From Tubulanus polymorphus (lineage: Eukaryota; Nemertea; Palaeonemertea; Tubulaniformes; Tubulanidae), in NCBI RefSeq assembly GCF_964204645.1, contig NC_134032.1, positions 12,022,275 to 12,086,274 on the forward strand: a stretch of DNA of 64,000 nucleotides, read 5' to 3'. Shown here piece after piece: positions 45,803 through 59,000 of the stretch. Position 1 is the first letter of the stretch, and each line of letters starts with the position of its first letter. The notes beneath the pieces were generated by a model, which saw nothing but the letters and a program-made list of their open reading frames with translations, had not been told where the DNA came from and searched no databases. A program made the position numbers and the translations under genes.

Positions 45803-46671
45803 ATTTACACTCCAACCATTTCCATGGTATATGGAGGAAAACTATTACACATTTATATACAAATATTTACAAAACAACACTGAAGTGATTAAAATTTAGA
45901 GAATGAAAACGTAACAAAATATATATACATCAACTATTTACAATACTATATATACTATTATATACATCAACTATTTACAATACTATATATACTATTGGAG
46001 GGATCTATATACATCTAAGCCGGTCTTAATGAATTTAGCTAAGTTGACCGTTGGTTTTTCAGAATTTCGATGCTCCACCCCCTCTTTTGGATTTTCACTG
46101 AACTAAAATCACAATGGATGCTTTGTGTAGATTCGCTTTTTATATTCATATCGTAAATACAGGTAGAAATGGTAAAAATGACTAGTTGTGCATATGTTCA
46201 GCATCAGCATGACTCAGAATTAGTATCGCTGGGCCGAACACGCCTGTACTGTTTATTCTCGGACAACTCTGAGTGTCAAAAGGTCGGGTTAGAACCTGGG
46301 ACAACCCTTATCATTCGATACGACATATACTACTCCACTAAATCACCATGAACTTATTGAACTGAACTGTGTTTGTAGTTGGGTTCTGTTTTAGTTTGAT
46401 CGGGTTCTTGGTTGATATTCGACTCGAAAGATGACTATAATGTGACTTCGTTAAAGAATCTTCAACAAAGTCAGTATTCACTCATCAAGAACTATTGAAC
46501 CAGGGCCAAGTTTTCAAATCAGGTCCACTGGAGAACCTATTTTCGACTACACTTTCACTGGTTTGAGAATTATAGATAAGAGTTTAACAAATTGCGGTAA
46601 AAATAATTCCTTTTCAGTAATTATTCACCGAACAACAGTCGAATTAAACCCATTGCCAAAATTGTCAGGTC

Positions 46672-46835
46672 TCGACCGTCAAGTCCTGCCGCTATGTATA
46701 TCAATAGCGGTAAATATGGGAACTAACTCGACCACACAGTATTTCTACTGTGGCATGCGAGTAATGAGTTAGTTCAGATATTCGCCGTCAACGATATGCA
46801 TAGGGGCAGCACTTGACGGTTAAGATTTTATAGGA
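46672..46835. repeat. internal hairpin of unit 1
   Basis: TCTCGACCGTCAAGTCCTGC is inverted as GCAGCACTTGACGGTTAAGA about 125 bp further on. The loop contains ACTGTGGCATGCGAGTAATG. The same hairpin is in unit 2 at 48,405-48,567. Confidence 0.75.
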
Positions 46836-47347
46836 ACGATATTCTTACTGTGGCATGCGACGTGACATACATGTATTTCCAACTAAAAAATCAATAAAAA
46901 ACGCAATTTCTTTCGAAATGCGCAATTCAAGCGACGCTAATGTTTTATTCAATATAAATCAGTTTATTTTCAAAATGAACTTCAAGCTTCTTCTTGTAGA
47001 ACGCGTACGGTACGAAGGTCCCTGGTTTGAATTCTGCGCGGTCACATCCGAAGGTTTGAATCTAAAGTTGATAGTAACCTTGCGATCAGTATCTCACCAG
47101 CCGAATAAAAACATTTCATTGAATCGTTTTTTTTTGAGTGTCAGATGTTCTTCTGATGGAATTAACTTGAATTGACCAGGAAGCCAAGATATTGGAATAA
47201 CTCGATTTGGTAGAAGTAGAAATCTACAGTGTTTCAAATCAATCTCTGAATTAAAAACCTGTTCGAATTACTCGTAAACTAGCGGATAAGGTTAATAAGC
47301 TGTACGGGATACTGTCTGGAAAATTCTATGAATTCTTTACAAAGGAT

Positions 47348-47837
47348 CTATTGTGATTTTAGTTCAGTGAAAATCCAACAGAGGGGGTAAAGCATCGAAA
47401 TGCCCTTTAGACCCCAGAGAAAATTACAAGAACCTCCCGAAATGAAAATATACAGTGTTTCAAAAACGTTAGTTAATTCGAAACATATTCAAATTACTCG
47501 TAAATTAATTAATTAGGCAACGTAATTATTTGTCTAACGTATTTGAACTTATTTAAAAACGACTGGTTTATTTTCTGATACCAGTTTGGCGAGTTTCTGG
47601 TGTGGAATATCTGTGATACAGTCGTTTTTAACTAAGTTCAATAACGTTAGACAAATAATTACGTTGCCTAATTAACTAATTTACAAGTAATTTGAATACA
47701 TTTCGAATACGTAAATGAATTAAGAGCATTGTATACTTCGATTTCGGGAGGTTTTTGTGATACTGTTTGGGGTCTAAAGCATATATCGATGATGTACGCC
47801 CTCTGTCGGATTTTCACTGAACTAAAATCACAATAGA
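47348..47837. repeat. 490-bp palindrome at the unit 1 / unit 2 border
   Basis: Outer arms: CTATTGTGATTTTAGTTCAG on the left, CTGAACTAAAATCACAATAG on the right. Middle: GAACCTCCCGAAAT against ATTTCGGGAGGTT. Inner: TAATTAGGCAACGTAATTAT against its complement, and AAAAACGACTG / CAGTCGTTTTT near the apex at about 47,590. Arms are roughly 230 bp each with small mismatches. Confidence 0.85.
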
Positions 47838-48404
47838 TGCTTTGTGTAGATTTGGTATACATTTTCATATGGTAAATACAGGTAGAAAACGGTAAAAATG
47901 ATTAATTCAACGTCTGTTTAGCATCAGCACGACTCACAATCAGTATCACTGGGCCGAACACCTATATCTATTCTCTTATCACCTGAGTGTCGAAAGGTCG
48001 AGTTAGAACCTGGGGCAACCCTGGTTATCATCTATTCGATATCAGGACAAATATACTCCACTAGAAATCACCATACGAACTTATTGAACTGAACTGTGTA
48101 TGTAGTTGGGTTCTGTATTAGTTTGATCAGGTTCTTGCTTGATATTCGACTCTAAAGTTGACTATAATGTGACTTTGTTAAAGCATTCTTCAACAAAGTC
48201 AGTTCACCTTCACTCAATCATGAACTATTGAACCGGGGCCAAGTCTACAAATCAGGCCCACTGGAGAACTTATTTTCGACTATATGTTCACCGGTTTGAG
48301 AGTTAAAGATAAGAGTTTAACAACTTGCAGTAAAAGTTATTCATTTTCAGTAATCATTCACCGAGTAACAGTCGAATCAAGCCCATTGCCAAAATTGTCA
48401 GATC

Positions 48405-48567
48405 TCGACCGTCAAGTGCTGCCTCTTTGTATATCACTAGCGGTAAATATGGGAACTAACTCGACTGCACGGTATTTCTACTGTGGCATTCGAGTAATGA
48501 GCTAGTTCACATATTCGCCGTCAACGATATGCATAGGGGCAGCACTTGACGGTTAAGATTTTATAGG
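48405..48567. repeat. internal hairpin of unit 2
   Basis: TCTCGACCGTCAAGTGCTGC is inverted as GCAGCACTTGACGGTTAAGA. This copy pairs better than the one in unit 1. Confidence 0.75.
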
Positions 48568-49330
48568 AACGGTATTCTTACTGTGGCATGCGACATGACA
48601 TACATGTATTTCCAACTAAAAAATCACAATAAAAAACGCCATTTAATTCGAAATGCACAATTCAAGCGACGCTAATGTTTCATTCAATGTAAATCAGTTT
48701 TTTTTCAAAATTAATTTCAAGCTTCTTCTTGTAGAACGCGTACAGTACGAAGGTCCCCGGGTTTGAATTCTGCGCGGTCACATCCGAAGAACCCTGGTTT
48801 GAATCTTTTGATAATAACCTTGTGATCAGTATCTCACCAGCCGAATAAAAAGATTTCATTGAATCGTTTTTTCTCGAGTGCCAGATGTTCTTCTGATGGA
48901 ATTGACTTGAATTGACCAGGAAGCCTAGATCACGGGATAACTGATTTGGTAGAAGTAAAAATCTACAGTGTTTCAAATAAATCTGTGAATCTAAAACCTG
49001 TTCGAATTACTCGTAAACTAGCTGATAAGGTAAATATACTGTACGGGATACTGTATGGAAATTTCTATAAATTCTTTACAAAGAATCTATTGTGATTTTT
49101 GTTCAGTGAAAATCCACCAGAGGGGGTAAAGCATCGAAATACCTTTTAGACCCCAGAGAAAATTACAAGAACCTCCCGAAATGAAAATATACAGTGTTTC
49201 AAAAACTTTGATGAATTCAAAACATATTCAAATTATTCGTAAGTTCGTTAATTAAGCAACGTAATTATTTGTCTGACGTTGTTGAAGTTTTTATATAGAA
49301 ACGACGTGTTTCAATGATTTTGAGTTAACG

Positions 49331-49736
49331 GGGTGGATTAGTGGGACAGTCGTTTCTATCCCAAGTGTCTGCCGGGCAGAAATTTCGTGAACTAATAATT
49401 GAATGGATGAGAAATAATGTGCACCATCTGGTGAAATTTCCTGTGCACTTGAATCCGAATTTAGATTAGCAATGGATCAAAACCACGACTTCCGTGTCAT
49501 CGTCCAGATCATTAAGAATCAGCAACAGCGTGCTGGTTTCGAACCTAGATTTATGCACTTTTCAGCATCTTCAGCCACGGCTCACCAGTATCAATAGACC
49601 GGACTCGAACATTGGACTTCCTTGGTAGTTCTATGCAGCAGGCGGAACATTATCAAGATATCTAATTGTCAAAACAATTCGAAAACCATAAAAAACCGTA
49701 ATATTATTCCGAATATTAGAAATAATATGTTGATCT
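49331..49736. other. spacer between the repeat array and the GPCR gene
   Basis: AT-rich sequence without a supported gene. Confidence 0.4.
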
Positions 49737-49742
49737 TTATTT
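49737..49742 (-). other. polyadenylation signal of the GPCR gene
   Basis: AATAAA on the minus strand, 283 bp after the GPCR stop codon. Confidence 0.6.
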
Positions 49743-50024
49743 CATATTTTATATAGATCTATTATTTTAATAACAAACATTTAACAACCCGCGTATTAAT
49801 ACAGTCATATATACAATACAACAATGGAATATTGCAGACGCGCGTGAAATAGATCCCGGTTAACCCGTTTAGAATATTAAACGAGGCCAACGATCTCGAA
49901 TTCCCGGGTTAAACTTTGACGAGTTCCTGACCCATAAGTTGCTGCCCTGAAGTGAAAACAGCAATTCACTCCATTTTACAGTTCCAGTTATTTGATATGC
50001 AAATTAGGTCGATGACGTATTGCA

Positions 50025-53000
50025 CTACACCCACGACTGCGGGCTCTGTGACGTCATCGATTTCGAAAGTCGATTGTCGGAATTGCGGTGGAACTTGTAG
50101 GTGAAAACTTTTTTCATTTCTTTGCGAAAAAAGGCACCGGTTATCGAGTAGAGGAAGAAATTTATGCAATAGTTCACGTAGAAAATCGGCCTGACGATCA
50201 GCAGAGCGCCACTGACGACACCGTACGGAACTAAACGTTCGGCTTTTTCCAGCAGTCGATCGTCCATGCCTCGGTTCTGTTCGCGACTGAAAAACCACTG
50301 GTAAAACCAAACGATGAAATACGGCAAATTCAAAGTCACGAAACACGTCGAAATGGACAGCAAAATAACGGTGAATTCGATTCGAATTTTGTTCTCCGTT
50401 TTGCACATGCCGTTCATGCGCTGCGATCGATTGCGCAGGAAAAGTTTGCGCACGATCAACATGTTCAACACGAGTATGGTCAACAACGGCACGAGCGTTA
50501 TCAACAAACCGAAAATACTGTCCAAAATGAACGACAACAGTTGATATTCCCTGTTGCGCGTGCAGCGGAATGTATCCGGAAACACTTCGTAAACACCAGA
50601 CAGCGCCGGCTTGTACGAGCCCAAAGCCATCGCGAACAGCACTATGGCACCGATGATCCGCCGCGCGCTTGATATGGTGCAGATTTTCCGTCGTTTCAGC
50701 GGATGGCAGACGCCGATGTAGCGTTCACAGGTGAACATCACCAACAACCAGACGGACAAAAAACGCGACACGTACGATAAGTATAGAAAAACATGACACA
50801 CGCCGTTCACGTCAAAATACGGGATTCGAATCTCGCCGGGCAGCTCGGGCAATCCGCGTTTTACCCAATCGAACATAACCGACGTGACTAAAACGAGGAT
50901 ATCGGTCATAGATAAGGCCGCTAGGTAGTAACTGGCGCTTTGCTTGCGCATGTGTTTCGAGGTGAACACGTTTAAACTGATGCTGTTACCGATCAGTCCG
51001 ATGATTATTATAATCGGCGTCAAGTAGGCGAAGAACATCGTTCCGAACGTATACACGAACGGCGTCACGTTCGATTCCGTTGTACAGTTTAGATACGTTC
51101 CGTTGTCGCTAGGTTGCGTTGTGTTCGGGTTTAGACCCTGCAGCAAAATGGCTATACATTTGGCTTGGTTACCAGTACCGCCAGCACTCGACTCGCCCTA
51201 AAAAATAAAGAAATGCAGATTTATTTCACATTTCTAAATGTTAATGACATTGTATTTTGAATGGAATCCCCGGTAGCGCATCTGTGGCAAGTGAGGATCC
51301 ACCAGGTAGGCGACATCAACTACTATCATGGCAATAGAGGATTCCACTTGTGGCAAGTGAGGATCCACCAGATGCGCTAGTGTGCAGTAGGACATCGACT
51401 ACTGCACTACTGCAGCAAAAGAGGATTCCATTTGCGTAAAGCGAGGATCCACCGAGTACGCCCGCCAGTAGCTTCATTTTAAAAAAGGAAATCGAATTTC
51501 GGATTAAAATCGACTTTAGACAAAAAAAAACTGGCCTTACTTTGACTTACTTACATTCATATGAACTTGCTTATATATTCATATGAATATGCTTATATAT
51601 ACCATATGAACAAAGCTCGACCATCCGGGATCCCATCCCCGGCGTTATTAGCTTTTAGGTCGTCAATCGATGGATCAGTTTTATTTTAAATGCCAAGAGT
51701 AAAACGATACATTCGTAGACCTATTCTTAGAGACACATTATCGGTAATGTAAAGGGAGGGAATATTACCGAGAAACCTTTCAAGAACCCCAAACAATCGC
51801 GCTGGAAACAAATCATAATGTCGACAAAAACCCAACCTACCGCACCGGAAAAAGATCAAATTGGTGTGTTCAGCACTTATCGGGGTTTTTTTATCATTCG
51901 ACATCTACTTTCCCTGAAAAGCTATTCAGTCCGAAAAGATTACCTCTTTTTGTCGTGGTCAAGAGTCGTTAAGTCGAACTAAAATAAGCTTTTCGACTGG
52001 TCTTTAAGTTATAATACGTGATTGTGTATTACTGGCCGATGAGTCCTCGCTCTCTGCCTCTCTCATTCTCTTCGGTCGTGGATAATTGCGTGCATAAGCG
52101 AATGATTTCGTTAGAAAATCCGCGCCTAATTTATTAGATTATTACGGCGCTCTGTCTTGATTATTAGATTAAATACGTCGCGCGCGATGGTCGAGACTTT
52201 TTTCAAAAGCGGGCATTTTGTAATAACGAGATAGCTTCTTACTGAATCTAATTGTGATACGCCAGATTTGGCACCGGTCTGAACTAGGCCGCATCAACTC
52301 TTTGTTGGCAAGTGAGGATCCACCAGGTTCGTTAATGTGCTGTAGGTCATCAACTGTGGTAATAAAGATTCCCCTTGTGGCAAGTGGGGACCCACCAGGT
52401 GCGCTAGTGTGCAGTAGGACATTAACTGCTGCGCCAATAGATGCCTCCACATGTGGCAAGTGAGTATCCACTAGGTGCGCAGTAGATCTAGCTATCTACC
52501 ACGCAAGAAAGATTTCCACCTGTTGCACGTATGAAGCGCAGCCATTGTAACCTCTACCATACTAGCACTTTCAAAATCACAATGAACGTGAAAATTAATG
52601 CGAATTTGGCAGCCCCATCGATCAAAGAAACAATCTCAAAGTTCTATTTTCTTCGTATTGCGCTGAATTTTGTAACCAATGATTTGGTATATTGTCTGCC
52701 TTTTTGCTATCCGTTTTTCCTGCTTACACGAAATCGGTTTTTTTCGGCGTTTTACTAGGACTATGGTAAAATATAAATCATATCGGTTTCTGCGCTTCGA
52801 TACCCTCGCATTTCTGTGATAACTTGGCAATGTTCGTAATATGATAAGCGAGATTCCCTTGTCATGGTTTTCAAACGACTCATGATGTTCGTTCGCGCAC
52901 TATTGTATATTAGTTTAGTTCCGCTTCCGTTTGTATTTTGTATCTGTCACGGATTTTCAATTTAGTAATGGTTTCCACGTGTACGTATTTGTCCTGTATT

Positions 53001-56000
53001 TGACCCTTGTCTAATGCGTTACATTCATTAACGCGGAATTGTCGTTAACCCACAGGATTTTTCATAATGTCGTTAACATTGACAACCTGGTTCGAAGAGG
53101 TTAGGCGCCGAACGCCCGACTGTTCCTGGTGTGAGCTGATAAAAAAATAACAAATCCCTTTTTCACAACGCGGATCTTCTGCCGGTTCAGTACTCTCGCG
53201 CCCCCTGGTGCGTCATTGTTGTCTGAAGGTCGGTGTAATTCGACGATACGGTTTTAAAGATCAATCTTAAGCTAACGATATCTTGGAATATTCTGATGAA
53301 TCAACAGTTCGTGATTCTATTCAGAAGTCTATTCCCGAATGTCTAATTCTGTGATTTATCTGCCATTTTCAAGACTTATTTTCGACCCAATTGCCCAGCC
53401 GATTCAGCCAACAATTCTATTCTGTTTGATGATGGGTTGTCTAGAATTTTATCGAGTGAAATACATACACAAATGAATTGCAGCGGACTGGTATTTCTAG
53501 ATGGTTCAGGTTCCTGAGATCCCCGCCGAGTGGATTGAGAAAAAAACTATGCCGGGTTCACTTAATCATCAATAAACTAGACGAAGAACTAGATTAAGGT
53601 AACACAGTTTCATCTGTGGCGCATTCACCCCATACCGCAACGTTTATCTTTATCTGAATGTTAAAATGATATTATTTTCACGATTCATAACATGCCGTAT
53701 GCAACTGTACACGTTTTAAAAACTCAATCCAGTACGCAAAATATTTCCCAATTTTATTCGAAACAATTTGCAAGGTATGGCCCCGTTCGACAGTTCCGGG
53801 TTGAAATCTGATTCGTTGAATATTTGATAATGAATCAATTCTAACTAAAGAGTTGATTGTGGATCAGGTTGTTAGACCAGCAGCCGTGATAAATAGTTAA
53901 ATATCTGAGTTCAGAAACTCAGATTTTCTTAAACTCTTCTTGAAAGAAAAAACTGAAAGGTTTCTGGGCGAGAAAGTGCATAGCTAAAAGGAACAAATTA
54001 TACATTGATTTGATATCGTCGAATGAACCAAAAAGATCTCTGAAATTGTTTATAAAAGTAAATGGAAGTGATAAGAATGTTTTAAAAACTCATGAAAACC
54101 TGTCATGAAAGGTATCAACACGGAGAAATTAAGAATCAATTCAATTATCAAATTCGCAGCCTACCTTCATTTCCGGTCGCATCACCACAGCAAAAAATCT
54201 ATTGATCTTATTTCGAATGATTAATTAATTCCTTTAGTTCATTAATTAGATATTCAAATTCGTTTTGATTAGATTTGTCCCGCGAGCGTTTTTGCGCACA
54301 GATAGAGAACACTTATAGAAATAGTCGACTAAATAGTCGAGCTAGCGAGCGCGAGGAGAGACGGAGGAGTGCTCCGACCCTGGGCACAGTAGCTGTTTAA
54401 CTGCGCTGTAGCTCTTGAGGTTTCAGTGTACTCAACGATAGAGAGAGAGGTAGAGAGAGGGGGGTTTTTAACGAGAATTAATTCTGCCAGCGCTAGAGTT
54501 ACATTTTTTGCGTCGGTATCGTTTCACCTGAAGTTCTTTGTCAATAAAAAACAATCCACCGTCGTCTGCATGAAGTATATACTGAAGTTGCCGCGGGTCT
54601 CTCGCTATCATTCTCCTGTCTTCCCCTCTCGCACACTCTATCTCTCCCTGTCCCCCCTTACCCCTCAAACTCCCTCTCTCACCTTTCCCTTCATCCCTCA
54701 CCTTTTATACCGCCCTCTCTTCCTTCCATTCTTTCCCCCTCTCCCCCTCCCTTTCTATCTCCCACGTATTTACCATCTCTCCCAATTTTTTTCTGCGCCC
54801 CACTCCCTCCCTACGCGCTCATTCTTTAATATTGTAACAAAGGGAATATTAGATTTCAACTGAGATACGACACTAGCTGTCCGCATTTTCCCCCGGCAGT
54901 ATAGAATATAGAATACGATAAAGCTCGACGAAGACGTCGGTATTAAATGTCATCTCATAAAAAATTAAGCTTCGGCTTCAAAACGGTCAAGTGCATCTCA
55001 ATTGATCTATTTATAGGGATTGAGATTCCTCGTAAATGACATTTAGTCTACTATTTTGAGTATATAAATAGTCCATAGACGGAGCTTTTGTTTGGGCTCG
55101 CCGGGAAACGGTTTTGGATGGCTGAAAATGAGCTTTCTCAAAATAAACATCGAATCCGCTGCTGCCTGGATCCCGCGTCACTCCGACATTCAATATACGT
55201 TTTTGATTTAAGATGACGAAACTACTCGAAAGCAGACGCAGGCTGCAGGGGGTGCGCACCCTCCCCTTAAAAGTAAAGTTTCTTAATTCTTGAATCTTAG
55301 ACAGTTGATGATGAACATCATTCTGACAACATTTCTAATAGAGTCGATACTATTTTCCTGTTATGATCTACAATGAGAATTCGTTCCACCATGTGGACGT
55401 ATAAACTAGCCACGGTTCAACACACATAGACATAAATATGTGTTTCTATATAAATTAAGTGGCTCAGTACTTACGAGAAGTTAACCGATTCAAAGACAAC
55501 CGACCCGCTGCTGTATTTCACAATTACGAGACAGACAGCAATGAAAGGAAGGTATTGCGCGAGCGAAAACAAATGAGCCGCAATGTTGGGGGAAGTGGTA
55601 CAAGTTAATTGTCATCGTCTGCGCGATGGTTTCAGGTAAGAAACACTATGAGGGAAGCTATAAAATATACTGCCGGTAGACATTAACCAATCAACAGGCG
55701 ATAACAATGTAACCAGTCGTCGTAATGACAAAAACAATCTAATTACGAAGAAGTAAACGGAATGAACCCCAGCACACAGCCTTGCCGCACGGCGCGCAGT
55801 TATCATATATTGCAGATTACTATCCGTCTAGAGAGAATGGGCCCGGAGATGAGAGCGTGTGAAAAATACGAAGAGGGAGTGGGTGGAGGGAGACACGGAT
55901 GTGAGGAGAAAGAGGCGACTGAGGCTCTAAGGCTCAGCGTTCGAAGTCCAAACTTTAAAATGGCCTTAAATGTAGAGCTATCACACTGATGCATCTTTTT

Positions 56001-59000
56001 GGTTCATTGAAGTGGAGATGCAAAACATAGCGAATGGGCGTTGAGCAGGGAGAACTAGGGAGCGCGAGGAGAGTGGGAGAAAGAGTGGGAAGAGAGGATG
56101 TAAGAGGAAAAGGCGAGTGCCTAGATGGGAGTGAAATTAAATTTGAAAGATATGAGGAGTACGTAGATGAGAGAGATGAGAAGGGTGAGGTAAGTTTTGT
56201 TCTCAATGCTTGTTCCGGTGTTCTCTCGATATGTCACCAGGTGAAGAGAGACGAAGGAAGGTAAACTGTAACAATGGTGCGGTTATGCAGATACAGCAGC
56301 AGGGGTGTGTTCCCAGGGGAATGATGAATGTTATACCGTCTGTCACTGCAGCTGTGGTTACATGTATATATATAATTACGTCTGCGGACACGTCTAGATC
56401 CACAATCGATATTACCGTCGTGACCGTTAGGGTTTGAATTTATGGATCCGGTTGCGCAGACGTTGTTGTGCGGCGGCCACAGAAAAAAACGCCAACCTTC
56501 GAAAAAATGTCTTGAGAAAACTCTCACGTGCTCCACCCTAAAAGTGTCAGCAAAAAACCTGGACCAACATTTTTAGCGCATTGTGTCTTGAAACATTTTC
56601 TTTCGTTCTCAAGGATCCTCACATAGGATTCAATGCTCTCAAATACTATTCAGAGTAAAAACTAGAGTGATGGACATCTTAAATTCTAGGAAGAATGATT
56701 TAGGCTTGCTGCATTATTTCTCTATTGGGGCTAATGTATAAATATATATGTTAAAAAAAAAAAAATCCGGTTATTTAAAACTTTTTCAGACTTAAAAAAC
56801 TGATCTTCTGTTGTTTTTGCTTGAAAGTGGATCTTTTGAGTTGGCTGTTGAATTGTATCTCTAGCTATGGGTGCAAATGAAGATATTATGTTGTTTAAAA
56901 AAGCTCGATTCTAACAGCTCTCCACATTGATATTTGCTGTTTTGTTTCGGTCTGGAAGTGAATTAAGAAATTTTGGAAAAGTGCCATTTTGCAAATATTG
57001 TTATATCCTAAGCCCTGCAGTGTATACAAAATTCTTGTCAAATCAAACTGTTTTGTCGAATTGGATCGTGAGTTTCAAGGCCGATTAGTTCACTTCCAAT
57101 GATTCTTTCCCATCACAAGTTCCACAACTGCGCCGCCCAATAATTATGAACTTCAAGTAGAGCTAATTTGAATATGATTGATTTAACTGATACCATCCGC
57201 GGCACCAATCAACACCCACCTTTTAATCGTGATCTAACATCGTTAGGTTTTAGGCTATATAATTTTCTGGTGATATCGTTTATATATGGATGTCATTAGT
57301 TTTACCCGTATAAGCCTATGCCGCTAAAAACGATTGACAAATCAAAAGCTCGCCCCGCCCCTCTCCCCCTGTCTATCAATCATTTACTTTGAAGTGTCAA
57401 ACGCATCTTATTCGACCTTAAAGGTTGTTTTTTTTCTGTCTCTAATTAGCTCCGGATAAACCATAAAGACTATAAACGCAACTCGAATCTAAAAAAAACC
57501 GTGTGTACTTTCATGATTTTCTTTTCTACTCTCGGCTCCATAATGACGACGCAATAAACCAGCCTCAGTAATTTCGCGTCTTCTTAGAAACTGCTACCGG
57601 TGCGATCCTCTTGACTTTGATGAATTTAGATTCGCTGCCAGAAACGGCTCGGGATTAAGAAGAAGTCAGACGTATACTCGAATCGTCTGCCTTCCAGTTA
57701 AAAAGAATGTAGCTGATTTAGAAGAACGCACAGTATGCGAGATGATGTTGTTGCGTAAGGGAAAAAAAATTCCGGTGTCCAAATGTCTGGCCGTACAGTA
57801 GCGCCACCTAGTGAGTAGCCTGTATATGGCTGGTGATAGGCCTACCTTATAGGGGAAGAAATAAGCCTTGGTCATAGAAGTAAAAAACCTTCTTAGGCCA
57901 ACTTGGGTTTTACAGCGCGCTATTGGTTTTGCAGTCGATCGTAGTTTAGACAGACTATGCGAGACCAACGAACAGCGGAAATTATTTCATTAACTGAAGT
58001 TTTTGTCGGCGCGTTCAGCGAACTACCCAGAAATTATTGGAATTCTTCAGAAGAAAGAAGAAAGGATAGACATGGCCGAAATCGTCTCTATAACGCGATC
58101 AGGGAAAAAGTCATGTTGAATTGAAAATAGCCCCAATAAAAGAGTAAATATCTTATCGACGTTTCTTTCAGACCCAGAAGAGATGGCTACCTATTTCTAT
58201 GATCACCAAATGAAAGTTGATTGATACTTCTCCATTTAAGAGGGCTGATTCAAAAACCATCATTTAATTCAAATAGTGGTGATTAAGACATACTGTCTTT
58301 TTGCTGAAATTATTTATAGATTTATAGAGGCAGCCATTTTTTCAAGATAGTCGCAAAACGATTGTTTCTTGATGATGTCATAAGGGATGTTCGTTGTTGG
58401 AAGTGGTGCACTTGACAATAATGTCGTTAAAACAACGTATCAAACGAAAATATTTTTCCAAATGAAAAAAAAAAGATGATCTACATCTCAATGCCAACAA
58501 TAGGCGAAGAAGAAGTTCGCGCGCTTGTCGTCTTGGAAACGGCGGAAGTAAAACGATACTTTGCGGGGTGCGCGAACTATCCAAAGAAAAAAACCTTACA
58601 CGCATGAAATAAACCCTGCGTCGTAGAGGTCATTTTCCATCGTTGGATGCTCGATGTCGGGTTTTTATCATGAAATTGTTTCTTTCTTTCCCCCACGCCG
58701 CGCTGATGGGAGAGTTCAGTTCTACCTCAAGGGGGATATGCAACGACTCGTTTGAATAATGTATATATATCCGCGGGAACGATCCAACGTTTTCTATTGT
58801 GATCTCTACCGAGTAAACGGCCGCGGCAGTAAAATGTCACTGCGATGAGAAACAATGGGGCGACGTCGATGGTAAGCCCCTAGGGATAAACCGAGCGTGT
58901 ACACCGATGACGTAAATATAAGGTCGTACTATTTTATTCGCGTAATGATATCAACTCTAGAAATGATGAGTTATAATCGGCGCTTGTCGACCGCGGGCTA

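Larger units (their letters stand above)
45420..49330. repeat. tandem array of about 1.7-kb repeat units with hairpin borders
   Basis: Two long units lie head to tail (about 45,600-47,575 and 47,620-49,300), with an extra left arm before unit 1 and a closing left arm after unit 2. Matching points are offset by about 1,719-1,733 bp (for example GATTTTCACTGAACTAAAAT at 46,090 and 47,809; a second pair at 46,581 and 48,314). Unit 1 has an extra 250 bp near 45,765-46,040. Border arms share GGCAACGTAATTATTTGTCT and its complement AGACAAATAATTACGTTGCC. Identity between units looks high (about nine bases in ten by eye). No transposase or other long gene is present. It lies between WDR35 and the GPCR gene. 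Confidence 0.85.

Noticed and set aside
46855-47175. 106-codon open frame in unit 1 of the 1.7-kb array
   Set aside because: Not open in unit 2, where substitutions and indels break it. Not coding.
54426-54863. 145-codon open frame on the plus strand
   Set aside because: Open only because CT-rich sequence rarely makes stop codons; the peptide is low-complexity Pro/Leu/Ser.
57666-57968. 100-codon open frame on the minus strand in the GPCR intron
   Set aside because: No similarity recognised, no splice signals. Treated as chance.
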